Positions 17,226 through 27,690 of a DNA stretch of 64,000 nt are shown in pieces. The position numbers were made by a program, and so were the translations under genes. Every line of letters begins with the position of its first letter. Position 1 is the stretch's first letter. The notes under the pieces are model-generated. The model was not told where the DNA came from. It worked only from the letters and a program-made list of their open reading frames with translations, and made no database searches. The DNA comes from Pseudomonas sp. 10S4 (GTDB taxonomy: Bacteria > Pseudomonadota > Gammaproteobacteria > Pseudomonadales > Pseudomonadaceae). The stretch covers positions 744,001 to 808,000 of the forward strand of contig NZ_CP133774.1 of assembly GCF_034344865.1 (NCBI RefSeq), in the 5' to 3' direction.

Positions 17226-18140
17226 ATGGCTCATTTCGTTAAGCCCGAACCGATTGGTGTGGGTATCCAGTACAACCCCGAGATTCTCGACTGGTTTCCA
17301 TTTGAGGACATCGAAGTCGATGTGCTGGAAATCCTTCTCGACAACATCATGGCCCCCATGGATGGCCCGCAGATTATCAGGCCCGCAGCCCAGGCGATGA
17401 TCAATCGGCTGGCGGAGAAGTTCACCTTGCTGGCGCATTCCAATTACGGTTGCGACTTCGGTTTCAGCCCTATCGAAGAAACCGCCGCCGTGCAACGCCA
17501 TGTGCCCTTGGCCAAGATGTTGAACAGCCCATGGGTTGCCAACCATTGTTTTTATGGCGACAACTCCTGGCTGGATATCTGGAGCAGCCCGCTGCAGTTT
17601 TCCAATGCCGAGGTGCTCCGTTGCGCCGAACGCGCGAAGACGTTGCAGGCCCGTTACGGAATGCCGCTGGCCCATGAAAACGCCGCCTATTACCTGCAAT
17701 GCCCGGGCGCGGAAATGCGTGAAGCCGAGTTCCTGGCCAGGCTCGTGCAGCAGTCCGGAACCTTCTTGCACCTGGACTTGCACAACATCTACACCAATCA
17801 CTTGAACCTGAAAAATTTCGACTTGCGCGACTACCTCGACACCTTGCCATTGGACAAGGTGATCTCGGTGCATCTGGCGGGCGGCAGCTGGCACGAAGGG
17901 CTTTACCACGACTGGCATGACTCGTGTGTGCCCGAACCTGTCTGGGATCTATACGAGGATCTGATGTCCCGCACCCAGCCTTCGGCGATCATCCTGGAAT
18001 ACCAGGGGCAGGCCCACCATGCGCTCACACGCGTGATGGACGCCAACGACGAACACATGATCGTCAGCGATGTGCGGCGCGCACAGAAAATCTGGAATCA
18101 CTACACAACACCGGTAAAGGAACTGACGCATGGATGCTGA
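17226..18140 (+). CDS. tglH: DUF692 multinuclear iron oxidase, Cys beta-carbon excision (TglH-type)
   Basis: A 304-residue TIM-barrel protein of the DUF692/MNIO family. The metal-site pattern of the family is visible in order: His71 in LLAHSNYG, ANHC near 105-108, HENAAYY (Glu151), LDLHNIYTNH (Asp184, Asn187), SVHLAGG (His216), HDWHDSCVPEPVW (228-240) and ILEYQG (Glu258). TglH with TglI is known to remove the beta-carbon of the added C-terminal Cys using O2 and iron, leaving a thiol on the alpha-carbon. DUF692 enzymes also act in methanobactin and bufferin pathways, but the neighbours here point to the tgl chemistry. It begins 64 bases after tglA and its end overlaps tglI by 11 bases. Confidence 0.87.
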   Translation: MAHFVKPEPIGVGIQYNPEILDWFPFEDIEVDVLEILLDNIMAPMDGPQIIRPAAQAMINRLAEKFTLLAHSNYGCDFGFSPIEETAAVQRHVPLAKMLNSPWVANHCFYGDNSWLDIWSSPLQFSNAEVLRCAERAKTLQARYGMPLAHENAAYYLQCPGAEMREAEFLARLVQQSGTFLHLDLHNIYTNHLNLKNFDLRDYLDTLPLDKVISVHLAGGSWHEGLYHDWHDSCVPEPVWDLYEDLMSRTQPSAIILEYQGQAHHALTRVMDANDEHMIVSDVRRAQKIWNHYTTPVKELTHGC

Positions 18141-18936
18141 GCAGGTCTGGAAGCTGTGGCGACGCCTGCTTCGCGATGAAACACTGCAGCAGCAGTTGTA
18201 CGACGCTCAGGGCGCGACGCAATGGCTGGAACATTTTCCCGATGACGAGCGGGCGATTCTGCAGGCCTATGCCAGTCAGTTTGAGCGGGTGAAATGGTTC
18301 GTCGAGAACTATCAGTTCCGCCTGGTCAATTCGTTTATCAATGCGCTGGAAACCGGTGCCCCGCTGACGTTGCGCGCACTGCTCAACATCGGGCTGGATC
18401 TGCCGGCATTGTCCAAGGCCTTTTTGCGCCAACAAAATTGGTTCGATTACGGGCCACGGGTTTATGGCTATTGCGATGCGGCGCTGGGCTTTATGCTCGA
18501 ACGCCAGGAACTCGCGCCCTACCCGCAAATCCGTGACCTGATGGGGCTTGAGCGCGAATGTGTGCGCCTCTACACCGGATTGGTGGAAATCAGCGCCGTC
18601 GTGCCCGGCCATTATCAGCGCACTGATGGTGCGCGCATTTACCAGAGCCGCTATGCGCTGTCGCACTGGTTGCGGGATAAAAGCCTGCTGGGGCGCAGCA
18701 GCCCGGAAGAAACCAGCCAACACATCCTGGTGTATTTGCCCAACCCCGAGGCCCGCCACAAATTCACGCTCATCAGCCCGCGCGCGGCGCACCTGTATCG
18801 ATGCCTGGAGCAACCGCAGTCGCTCGTCACCTTGATGCAGATGCTGAGTTGCGCCGACGCCGCGCAACCCAGCGGCGAAGACCTGGCATTGCTCGGTAAA
18901 TTGCAACAACTCAACGCCATCAGGATGCCGGTCTAG
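18130..18936 (+). CDS. tglI: TglI-type partner of the MNIO enzyme (peptide-recognition protein)
   Basis: A 268-residue soluble protein whose start lies inside the end of tglH, so the two are translationally coupled. It has a helical N-terminal half (DAEQVWKLWRRLLRDETLQQQ, FVENYQFRLVNSFINALETG) and a C-terminal half rich in short strands (HILVYLPNPEARHKFTLISP, RAAHLYRCLEQPQSLVTLMQ), resembling a winged-helix peptide-recognition element. In the known pathway TglH needs TglI to act on the peptide. Sequence alone gives no catalytic motif; the assignment comes mainly from position and size, and from general likeness to MNIO partner proteins. Confidence 0.75.
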   Translation: MDAEQVWKLWRRLLRDETLQQQLYDAQGATQWLEHFPDDERAILQAYASQFERVKWFVENYQFRLVNSFINALETGAPLTLRALLNIGLDLPALSKAFLRQQNWFDYGPRVYGYCDAALGFMLERQELAPYPQIRDLMGLERECVRLYTGLVEISAVVPGHYQRTDGARIYQSRYALSHWLRDKSLLGRSSPEETSQHILVYLPNPEARHKFTLISPRAAHLYRCLEQPQSLVTLMQMLSCADAAQPSGEDLALLGKLQQLNAIRMPV

Positions 18937-18939
18937 AAT

Positions 18940-21381
18940 ATGGAAAGCTCACAGTACTTCTGGCTGCGCTCGACCGGTTTTCCCATTCACCACTTGACGG
19001 ATCTGGGCCGGTTCGCCGACCTGCCATCGTGCCGCGTCTTTGAACAAGACTTCCGCTCATTGCAGGCGTTGAAGGCAACGCTGCTTGAGGAGGCCAACTC
19101 GCACTCGCCCCAGGCCTGCCGCAAACTTATCCGCAAACTCAACGAGCACCAAGTCCTGCAACTTTCTGACCTGCCGCAAGTACTGCGCGAGTCATTGGCC
19201 GAGCCTTTGCAGCACTGGAACGGTTTATTGAAGCGGACTGCGGCACGTGAAGAGGCCGTCCAGGAATATGACGCCTACCTGGAAAGTGCCCGCCAAGGGC
19301 TGATCGACTTCCTGGATGACGACGCGGTGGCCGAGGCCTTGTTCATATCCAACCCCTCGGCGATGACACGCATCAGTGAGCTGGTCCGGGATCGGTACAG
19401 CAGAAACGATACCCGCAAAAAGCAGAAGCTGCGTTTGGGCTGGAGTTACGCGCAACGTTTTTGCGCCAAGAACGATACCTCGAGTTTTTTCGGACCTTTG
19501 GCCTGGGGCCGGTTCGATGCCCACCAGACTGACAATGTACGTCTGACCCAGGGTGACAGGGCGTGGATCAAGGAGCGCCACACCTTCTTCGAGAATTGGG
19601 TGGTGCAACGACTGGTCGAACAGATCAACCGGCAATGTCCAGACACCGACCGCATGCCGTTGCAGCTCAATACCGGTTGCTATCTGCAAGGACAGGTCCT
19701 GTTCATGCCGATCGGCAAAAGCCAGCATCTCAACCCGCAAACCGCGCAGGTACTGCAGTACATCAGCGACCAACAGGGGCGGGAACCGACTTTTGCCGGG
19801 ATATCGAGCGTCTGTGCCGACGTCGCGCCAGGCACGTTGCACGATCTGCTGGAACACCTGATAAGCAAACGGATCGTGCGCCGAGGCTGGCAAATATCGC
19901 CTCGCGAGCGCAACCCCATCGTGCGGTTGCAGCGCTGCCTGACCAACGCAGGAGTCTGCGCTGAGTTCGGCCAGGGCTGGCAATCGCGCCTTGAAGCATT
20001 GGAAGGCTTGCGCCGTGATTATGCCCACGGCGACCTGCTGCGCCGGACCGAATGCCTGGAGAGCTTGAACCAAGTGCTCGGAGAGGCCGGGGTCGACCTC
20101 AGCCGGGAAACCGGCGCCATGTATGTCGGCCGTTATCCGGTGTACGAAGATTGTTCGAGAAACCTGGACATCAGCCTCGGCCAAGCAATGCTCAGCCAGG
20201 TCAACGAAGAGCTGGCGCCGCTGATGCACATCAATCAGTGGCTGATCAAAGCCATCGCGCATCAGCTCAATGAAGCGTTCATTGAAGTCTGGGAGCAGCG
20301 CCAGGCTGCCAGTCCCGATCAGCCTGTAGATTTTCTCGACCTGCTCAACACCCTTGCTCCTCTGTTGCCGGCACTTGAAGCGCGCCTCATCCTCGACCTC
20401 GATCAGCGCCTGGAAACAGCCTGGACGCAACTGCTGCAGGACTTCCCAGCCCCCGAGGTGCAACTGTGTGCGGGCGACATCGAACGCCTGATCGCCCTGT
20501 TGAACGTCGATCTGGATGTCGCCGGCTTCGAGGTCTTTGGCAGCGACTATCACTCTCCGGACATCCTGCTTTCCAGTGCGTCGGTGGCGGCGTTCAATCG
20601 CGGCGACTACGAAATCATCGTGGGTGAAGTGCATCCGGCAGTCCATACGCTGAGCCAGCCCGTTGCCGCGCCATTCGGACCGTTCAATATTCAGATAAAC
20701 CAACAGGTAGAGGCGATTTTCCAACGCCCTCGTCTGGTGCTGGCGGACTCGCCCGACAGTTACCAACGTTCGCACATCGACTGGCCGTTACAGCCCACGT
20801 ACCTGCAATTGGTGCTGCCTTCGGGTGGCGGTTGTGTCGCGCCGAACCAGCAATTTGCCGCAGGCAGGGCAAAAGTGCTGCGGGTGGAGGGGCGCCTACA
20901 GGTGGTGGATGCCCTGGGGCAGTTCAGTGAAGACTTGCTGTGCGTGTATTCCACCCCAATGCATCGGCTGGGCTTCGCCCTGGCCGGCAGCGCAGTGGCC
21001 AAACACGAGCGCCGACGTATCTGGTTGGGCCGCACCCTCTATAAGCGCGCCTCCTGGCTGTTCGCCAGCGACTGTCTGCCCGAGCCGAAGGGCTCGGTCG
21101 ACGAGCTTGAACACACACTGCAATGGCGTGCCTGGGCCGCCGATCATGGCTTGCCCCGTTATGCCTTCGTCAAGATCGATACCGAACCCAAACCGTTGTT
21201 TCTCGACTTCGACAACCCGTTGTCCTTCGACGGCATCACCAACGCGTTGAAGAACGCCGGTCAGGTGAAGTTCTCGGAAATGCGGCCGCGCCCCGATGAG
21301 CTTTGGCTTGAAGAAGAGCGGGGGCGTTTCTGCTGTGAAATACGCACAACCTTTTCCACATGCGAGGCTCTTCCAACATGA
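18940..21381 (+). CDS. tglB: LanB-like peptide aminoacyl-tRNA ligase (PEARL, TglB-type)
   Basis: An 813-residue protein of the lantibiotic dehydratase N-terminal-domain family, without the separate C-terminal elimination domain of full dehydratases. The segment NDTRKKQKLRLGWSYAQRF and AKNDTSSFFGPLAWGRFD (177-193) corresponds to the tRNA-dependent glutamylation region. PEARLs of this type use aminoacyl-tRNA to extend a scaffold peptide at its C-terminus; TglB adds Cys. A lanthipeptide role is unlikely because the only precursor in the operon has no Cys and no dehydratable core. It starts 3 bases after the tglI stop and its own stop overlaps the transporter start (ATGA). It uses Cys-tRNA by analogy only; the substrate cannot be read from the sequence. 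Confidence 0.83.
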   Translation: MESSQYFWLRSTGFPIHHLTDLGRFADLPSCRVFEQDFRSLQALKATLLEEANSHSPQACRKLIRKLNEHQVLQLSDLPQVLRESLAEPLQHWNGLLKRTAAREEAVQEYDAYLESARQGLIDFLDDDAVAEALFISNPSAMTRISELVRDRYSRNDTRKKQKLRLGWSYAQRFCAKNDTSSFFGPLAWGRFDAHQTDNVRLTQGDRAWIKERHTFFENWVVQRLVEQINRQCPDTDRMPLQLNTGCYLQGQVLFMPIGKSQHLNPQTAQVLQYISDQQGREPTFAGISSVCADVAPGTLHDLLEHLISKRIVRRGWQISPRERNPIVRLQRCLTNAGVCAEFGQGWQSRLEALEGLRRDYAHGDLLRRTECLESLNQVLGEAGVDLSRETGAMYVGRYPVYEDCSRNLDISLGQAMLSQVNEELAPLMHINQWLIKAIAHQLNEAFIEVWEQRQAASPDQPVDFLDLLNTLAPLLPALEARLILDLDQRLETAWTQLLQDFPAPEVQLCAGDIERLIALLNVDLDVAGFEVFGSDYHSPDILLSSASVAAFNRGDYEIIVGEVHPAVHTLSQPVAAPFGPFNIQINQQVEAIFQRPRLVLADSPDSYQRSHIDWPLQPTYLQLVLPSGGGCVAPNQQFAAGRAKVLRVEGRLQVVDALGQFSEDLLCVYSTPMHRLGFALAGSAVAKHERRRIWLGRTLYKRASWLFASDCLPEPKGSVDELEHTLQWRAWAADHGLPRYAFVKIDTEPKPLFLDFDNPLSFDGITNALKNAGQVKFSEMRPRPDELWLEEERGRFCCEIRTTFSTCEALPT

Positions 21382-22658
21382 GCAATGAGAATATAGGTTC
21401 TTGCGCCAAGGCCGATCAGGAAGTCAAACACACATTTTTATACTTGTTTTTGACCATATTCGTCCCCTTTGGACTCGGGCATTTTGTGTCTTACCTGTTT
21501 CGTACTGTCAACGCCTTGATCTACGTGGATCTGGAACGGGAACTGCACCTGCCCGCCAGCAGCCTGGGCCTGCTGACCGGCGTGTACTTTCTGACTTTCG
21601 CCGCGGCGCAGATTCCGCTGGGCGTCATGCTCGACCGCTACGGTCCGCGCAGCGTGCAGGCCCCCATGCTGCTGTTCGCTGTATTGGGCTCGCTGATTTT
21701 CAGCTTCTCCCATACCGAACTGGGTCTGATCATTGGTCGCGGCCTGATCGGCCTGGGTGTTGCCGGTTCGCTGATGAGTGCGATCAAGGCGTGCGCCATC
21801 TGGCTGCCGGTCGAACGCCTGCCGCTGAGTACGGCGTGCCTGTTATCGGTAGGCGGCCTGGGTGCCATGGCGTCCACCACGCCGTTGCATGAACTGCTCA
21901 AGTGGATCTCATGGCGTGAAGCATTTTTGATTCTGGCGCTGCTGACGTTGTTCGTCTGCGTGGTCATTCATCTCAGCGTGCCGCGCACCTACAAACCCAA
22001 ACACACCACTCTCGCCGAAATGTCCAAGGCCGTGGGGACGCTTTACTCCTCCTGGGTATTCTGGCGACTGGCGTTGTACTCGGTGTTTGCCCATGCGATC
22101 TACATGTCGGTGCTGTCGCTTTGGATGGGACCGTGGCTACGCGATGTCGCCCAGTTGAACGAGTCCAGCATGGCCAATACCTTGCTCTGGGGCACCGTGG
22201 CGATGGTGGCAGGCTCGCTGGCCTTCGGCTCGATCACCGACTACCTGCGGCGCTTTGGCGTGCAGCCGATCATGGTGTGCGGCGCCGGGGTTTCGATCTT
22301 CATCGTATTTCAATCGCTGATGATCAGCGGACTGCCTGTATCGCCGCTGCTGATTGCTATGGGTTTCAGCTTCTTCGGTACCTCCACCACCATGAACTAC
22401 GCGATCGTGGCTCAGTCGGTATCGCCTGAACTGGCCGGGCGGGTCAGTTCGTCGTTCAATCTGGTGGTGTTCGTGCTGGCGTTCGTCCTGCAGTGGTTGA
22501 TGGGGGAAATTCTGAACCTGTGGCCGGCAACCGGGCAAGGGCACCCCGTGGAGGCTTATCAGTGGTCGCTGGGAGTGATGATTGCGTTGCAGATACCGGG
22601 GGTGTTGTTGTGGCTGAGTTTTAAACCGTGGGAACTGAAAACAGCGGCGGCGCGATAA
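21378..22658 (+). CDS. MFS transporter, probable exporter of the tgl-type product
   Basis: A major facilitator protein of about 426 residues with 12 predicted helices. The family loop motif between helices 2 and 3 is seen as GVMLDRYGPRSVQAPM and the helix-4 region as GRGLIGLGVAGSLMSA. The second half repeats the fold (GSITDYLRRFGVQP is the loop 8-9 counterpart). The ATG at 21378 overlaps the tglB stop, so its expression is tied to the ligase, which suggests export of the amino-acid analogue or self-protection. The frame could open 18 bases earlier but the ATGA overlap is the better start. The transported compound is an inference. Confidence 0.82.
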   Translation: MSNENIGSCAKADQEVKHTFLYLFLTIFVPFGLGHFVSYLFRTVNALIYVDLERELHLPASSLGLLTGVYFLTFAAAQIPLGVMLDRYGPRSVQAPMLLFAVLGSLIFSFSHTELGLIIGRGLIGLGVAGSLMSAIKACAIWLPVERLPLSTACLLSVGGLGAMASTTPLHELLKWISWREAFLILALLTLFVCVVIHLSVPRTYKPKHTTLAEMSKAVGTLYSSWVFWRLALYSVFAHAIYMSVLSLWMGPWLRDVAQLNESSMANTLLWGTVAMVAGSLAFGSITDYLRRFGVQPIMVCGAGVSIFIVFQSLMISGLPVSPLLIAMGFSFFGTSTTMNYAIVAQSVSPELAGRVSSSFNLVVFVLAFVLQWLMGEILNLWPATGQGHPVEAYQWSLGVMIALQIPGVLLWLSFKPWELKTAAAR

Positions 22659-23025
22659 AACCAAGACTGTCAGGTCGTTTTCGCTCAGCACCCGTCAGTT
22701 AACCAGCGGCAAAAACCTGTCAGCCGCGCTCCGTATGAGCTAGCAAGATATGTCTCTGAAGGGCGGCGGCGCCAGGAGGTGCCACCCCCTTCATACACGA
22801 CCAGGCAACCAAGCTCGGAGAAAGTTGCTCGCGTGTAAATGAACCACACATTCCTCCAGACGATCGAGGGTAATAATCCCTCAATGATCTGAGGCTCCCA
22901 GGAAGAATCGAGCCAATTGCTTCCTAAGCCCCACCTCGCGCAGAGCCCTGAAAATCACGACAGCCTTTTTCTCTTGTGAAAGACTTTATTTATTAAGATC
23001 ACATTTGAACGCTAAGCTTGGGCCT
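22659..23025. other. Intergenic region after the tgl-type operon
   Basis: About 367 bases with no supported gene. It contains a long hairpin (22758-22792), a small hairpin GAGGG-N7-CCCTC (22866-22882) and an AT-rich stretch at 22975-23010 that may hold the promoter of the next gene. No att-like direct repeat with the other edge of the island was recognised. Confidence 0.5.
22758..22792 (+). terminator. Long hairpin 3' of the tgl-type operon
   Basis: GAAGGG, a bulged C and GGCGGCGCC pair with GGTGCCACC and CCCTTC around an AGGA loop, about 15 bp with one mismatch and one G-T pair. It lies 99 bases after the MFS stop. No T-run follows, so it may be a rho-dependent end, an mRNA 3' cap, or a structured RNA. 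Confidence 0.45.
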
Positions 23026-23652
23026 ATGGATGACTCAGATTATTTACGCCTGCTGACCATCGCGGCCGAGCAAGCCAACGCGTTCCTGTCCAATGCCCGC
23101 AAATGGGAGCGTGAGCGTTGGGTCTGTCAACGCCTGCTGCAAGGCTTGAACATTCCCTATCGCGCGGACGAATTCGCCCCGGCCGGCGAGCCACCGGACG
23201 TGCTGTTTCGAGACGCCAGTTTCGAGGTGTTCTTCGTGCTCGACGAAGGCCGGCGCCTCAACGACGAATGGCGCGACGAACTGCAACGTCGGCGCAGCGC
23301 GTTTTCCCTGAGTTCGCTGGTGCGCCGCGAGGCCAAGCCCCGGCGCATTCCGGCCAATGAGTTCTTGCTGAGACTGGCGCCGACCTTGCGCAAAAAAGCC
23401 CACAACTACAAAGAACGCGGGATGGACTTGGGGGAGCTCGATATCATCGCCTTCGCCAGTCTCAAGCGCGAAGTGCTGGACCTGAACAGCCATTTCCCGC
23501 CACCCACCGAATACCTGCGCCAAGGCTGGCGCTCGTTATCGCTGGTCGGCCCGACGTTCGCCCGCGTGCTCTTTGCCCATCCGGATGCCCCGGATTTCCT
23601 GCGCAGCAACCTGGGACGCAGCATCGTCTTCGACGTCGGGATCAGCCTTTGA
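23026..23652 (+). CDS. DUF1780 domain-containing protein
   Basis: A 208-residue protein with the DUF1780 start MDDSDYLRLLTIAAEQAN and the family blocks KWERERWVCQRLL, RADEFAPAGEPPDVLF and YLRQGWRSLSLVGP. The middle, with DVLFRDASFEVFFVLDEGRR and a Lys-rich helix, resembles the PD-(D/E)XK nuclease arrangement, and some members are described as endonuclease-like; the catalytic reading is my inference. The start at 23026 is chosen over an upstream in-frame codon at 23005 because it is the conserved N-terminus. It is the first core gene after the accessory operon and its stop overlaps the next gene. Confidence 0.87.
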   Translation: MDDSDYLRLLTIAAEQANAFLSNARKWERERWVCQRLLQGLNIPYRADEFAPAGEPPDVLFRDASFEVFFVLDEGRRLNDEWRDELQRRRSAFSLSSLVRREAKPRRIPANEFLLRLAPTLRKKAHNYKERGMDLGELDIIAFASLKREVLDLNSHFPPPTEYLRQGWRSLSLVGPTFARVLFAHPDAPDFLRSNLGRSIVFDVGISL

Positions 23653-24176
23653 GCCCGTTGCAGGAATTGATTGCCGAAGTGCCGCAACAAGGTCGCGTGC
23701 GCTGGATCGGTGTGCGCCCGGAACCTCACGTGCCGATGATCGAACTGGATGCCGTGGAAGCGCGACTTGAGGCAGGTCTGACCGGTGATCGCGCCCGTCC
23801 CGGAGTACGCAATGCGCGGCAAGTGACGCTGATTCAGTGGGAACATCTGGCTGTGATCAGTTCGCTGATGGGACGCCCGGACGAAAAACCGGTGCTGCCT
23901 GATGAATTGCGGCGCAACCTCGCTATCAGCGGTATTAACCTGTTCAGCCTCAAGGGACGTCGCTTCAAAATCGGCCAGGCGATTTTCGAAACCACCGGCT
24001 GGTGCCAACCTTGCGCACGTCTTCAAAACAACCTCGGCCCCGGGACATTTCAGGCCGTTCGCGGCCATGGCGGAATCACCGCCCGAGTGATACAAAGTGG
24101 AATCATTCGACTGGACGATACGGTGAGTGTCGAGCCCATCCCGGACAGCGGCTATGCTCCGTTCAACGTTCGTTAA
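23649..24176 (+). CDS. MOSC domain-containing protein
   Basis: A 175-residue single-domain MOSC protein. Such proteins bind molybdenum-cofactor sulfur or transfer sulfur through a conserved Cys. Seen: LEAGLTGDRARPG, RQVTLIQWEHL, LRRNLAISGINLFSLKG and the Cys-containing FETTGWCQPCARLQ near residues 115-128, then VRGHGGITARVI. The start is a TTG overlapping the TGA of DUF1780 (TTGA); no better in-frame start is near. The pair is probably co-translated. Confidence 0.88.
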   Translation: MSPLQELIAEVPQQGRVRWIGVRPEPHVPMIELDAVEARLEAGLTGDRARPGVRNARQVTLIQWEHLAVISSLMGRPDEKPVLPDELRRNLAISGINLFSLKGRRFKIGQAIFETTGWCQPCARLQNNLGPGTFQAVRGHGGITARVIQSGIIRLDDTVSVEPIPDSGYAPFNVR

Positions 24177-24232
24177 ATCTGCCTGTAGCTTCTACACATT
24201 CAGCAACGTCTACTCCCCTGACGAGGCCTAAT

Positions 24233-24406
24233 ATGACCAGCCGCCTGAACCCCGACGACCAGAAGCATGTCGAAGAGTACCTGCACTTGTCCCAACACCA
24301 AGTCGAGCGCCGGCCTTTCAGGCCGTGGATGCTCCTGGTGGTGGTGCTGGCAGTGACCATTGGTTTGGGCCTGTTGAGCCGACTGATCAGTTACCTGACG
24401 CTATGA
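24233..24406 (+). CDS. DUF3094 family protein
   Basis: A 57-residue protein with a charged N-terminal half (TSRLNPDDQKHVEEYLHLSQ, then QVERRPFRPW) and one C-terminal membrane helix (MLLVVVLAVTIGLGLL). This is the DUF3094 pattern, a small Pseudomonas inner-membrane family of unknown role. The ATG at 24233 is the conserved start; the longer open frame upstream is inside the MOSC gene. It lies between the MOSC gene and the NADH dehydrogenase gene, its usual place. Confidence 0.88.
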   Translation: MTSRLNPDDQKHVEEYLHLSQHQVERRPFRPWMLLVVVLAVTIGLGLLSRLISYLTL

Positions 24407-24466
24407 GCTGCCTCGCGCTCGCTCGGGTAATCGCACCGATTTCTTTTAGCCTTGCGAGATATCCCC

Positions 24467-25764
24467 ATGACTCATCGTATTGTTATCGTTGGCGGCGGCG
24501 CCGGCGGTCTGGAGTTGGCTACCCGTCTGGGTAAGACTCTGGGCAAGCGCGGCACGGCCAGTGTGATGCTGGTCGACGCGAACCTGACCCACATATGGAA
24601 ACCGCTGTTGCACGAAGTGGCGGCAGGGTCGCTGAACTCATCCGAAGACGAACTCAACTATGTTGCCCAAGCGAAATGGAACCACTTCGAGTTCCAGCTG
24701 GGGCGCATGAGCGGGCTTGATCGCGCACAGAAAAAATCCAGCTGGCCGCCACCTACGACGACGCCGGCGTGGAACTGGTGCCGGCCCGTGAACTGGGCTA
24801 CGACTCGCTGGTGATTGCCGTCGGCAGTACCACCAACGATTTCGGCACCCAGGGCGCAGCGCAGCACTGCCTGTTCCTCGACACCCGCAAACAGGCCGAG
24901 CGTTTTCATCAGCAATTGCTCAACCATTACCTGCGCGCCCATGCCGGGCAAACCGATGTCGAGGAGCAAATCAGCGTGGCCATCGTTGGCGCCGGGGCCA
25001 CTGGCGTCGAGCTGGCGGCAGAACTGCACAACGCCGCCCATGAATTGGCAGCCTACGGTCTGGACCGGATCAAACCGGAAAACATGCACATCACCCTGAT
25101 CGAAGCCGGGCCACGGGTGCTGCCAGCCTTGCCGGAACGTATCGGCGGGCCTGTGCATAAAACCCTGGAGAAACTCGGGGTCAACGTCATGACCAATGCG
25201 GCCGTCAGTGAAGTCACCGCCGACAGCCTGATCACTGCCGATGGCAAAGTGATCAACGCCAGCCTGAAAGTCTGGGCCGCCGGGATTCGTGCACCGGGTT
25301 TCCTGAAGGACATCGATGGCCTGGAAACCAACCGCATCAACCAGCTGCAAGTGCTGCCGACCCTGCAAACCAGCCGCGACGAGAACATCTTCGCCTTCGG
25401 TGACTGCGCCGCTTGCCCGCAACCGGGCACCGACCGCAACGTACCGCCCCGGGCCCAGGCTGCGCATCAACAGGCGTCGTTGCTGGCCAAATCCCTGAAG
25501 CTGCGGATCGAAGGCAAAGCATTGCCGGAGTACAAGTACACCGATTACGGCTCGCTGATCTCGCTGTCGCGTTTTTCGGCTGTGGGTAACTTGATGGGCA
25601 ACCTCACCGGCAGCGTGATGCTGGAAGGCTGGCTGGCGCGGATGTTTTACGTGTCGTTGTACCGGATGCATCAGATGGCGTTGTATGGCGCGTTTCGGAC
25701 GGCGATGTTGATGCTCGGTAGCAAGATTGGGCGCGGGACTGAGCCGCGGCTGAAACTGCACTAA
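24467..25764 (+). CDS. ndh: Type II NADH:quinone oxidoreductase, frameshifted at 24731-24736
   Basis: Peripheral membrane flavoprotein that passes electrons from NADH to quinone without pumping protons. The N-terminal FAD site is IVIVGGGAGGLELATRLG (residues 4-21) and the NADH site is VAIVGAGATGVELAAELH in the middle; a second FAD contact is IFAFGDCAACP. The C-terminal part (RMFYVSLYRMHQMALYG) forms the membrane-binding helix. The reading frame is lost in an A-run at 24731-24736: adding one A gives AQKKIQLAATYDDAGVELVPA, the expected sequence, and continues in the frame to 25764 for about 432 residues. I take this as an assembly error and the gene as intact. Confidence 0.9.
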
Positions 25765-25788
25765 TATTTTCGGCGCTGGTTAGGACCT

Positions 25789-25884
25789 CTTCGCGGGCAA
25801 GCCTCGCTCCTACATTGGATCTGCGTCGCGCACAAAATGTGCGACCAACAAAGATCAATTGTGGGAGCGTGGCTTGCCCGCGAT
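25789..25884. repeat. REP doublet (CGCGGGCAAGCCTCGCTCCTAC type)
   Basis: An element TTCGCGGGCAAGCCTCGCTCC faces a diverged inverted copy GTGGGAGCGTGGCTTGCCCGCG about 55 bases on, in the space between ndh and the convergent chemoreceptor gene. A small hairpin GTCGCGCAC..GTGCGAC lies between them. Confidence 0.8.
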
Positions 25885-25914
25885 GCATTCACCTCGGTTT
25901 AACCTGCCTTTCGT

Positions 25915-27558
<1,644 letters not shown>

Positions 27559-27650
27559 TTATGGGCGGGAGGGAAGCGCTGTTTGCGCTCCGATGGCTCG
27601 TTATCGGCAAGTTGTACGACGACTTGAAGCGTATTCACTTTTTCAAAGAC

Positions 27651-27683
27651 AAAAAAATCCCCGTATCTTTCGATACGAGGATT
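27651..27683 (-). terminator. Terminator after the last tRNA-Pro
   Basis: On the minus strand ATCCTCGTATC-GAAA-GATACGGGGAT is a stem followed by TTTTTT (A-run at 27651-27657). It lies just after the 3' end of the distal tRNA-Pro gene. Confidence 0.88.
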
Positions 27684-27690
27684 TTTAATA

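Noticed and set aside
17226..18936. Reading the DUF692 pair as a methanobactin or bufferin maturase
   Set aside because: Those precursors carry Cys residues for modification; here the precursor has none and a PEARL is present to add it.
18940..21381. Reading the LanB-like gene as a lantibiotic dehydratase
   Set aside because: No cyclase gene is present, the only small peptide in the operon has no Cys and no Ser/Thr core, and the protein lacks a separate elimination domain. The CmoA-like and MNIO neighbours fit the PEARL reading.
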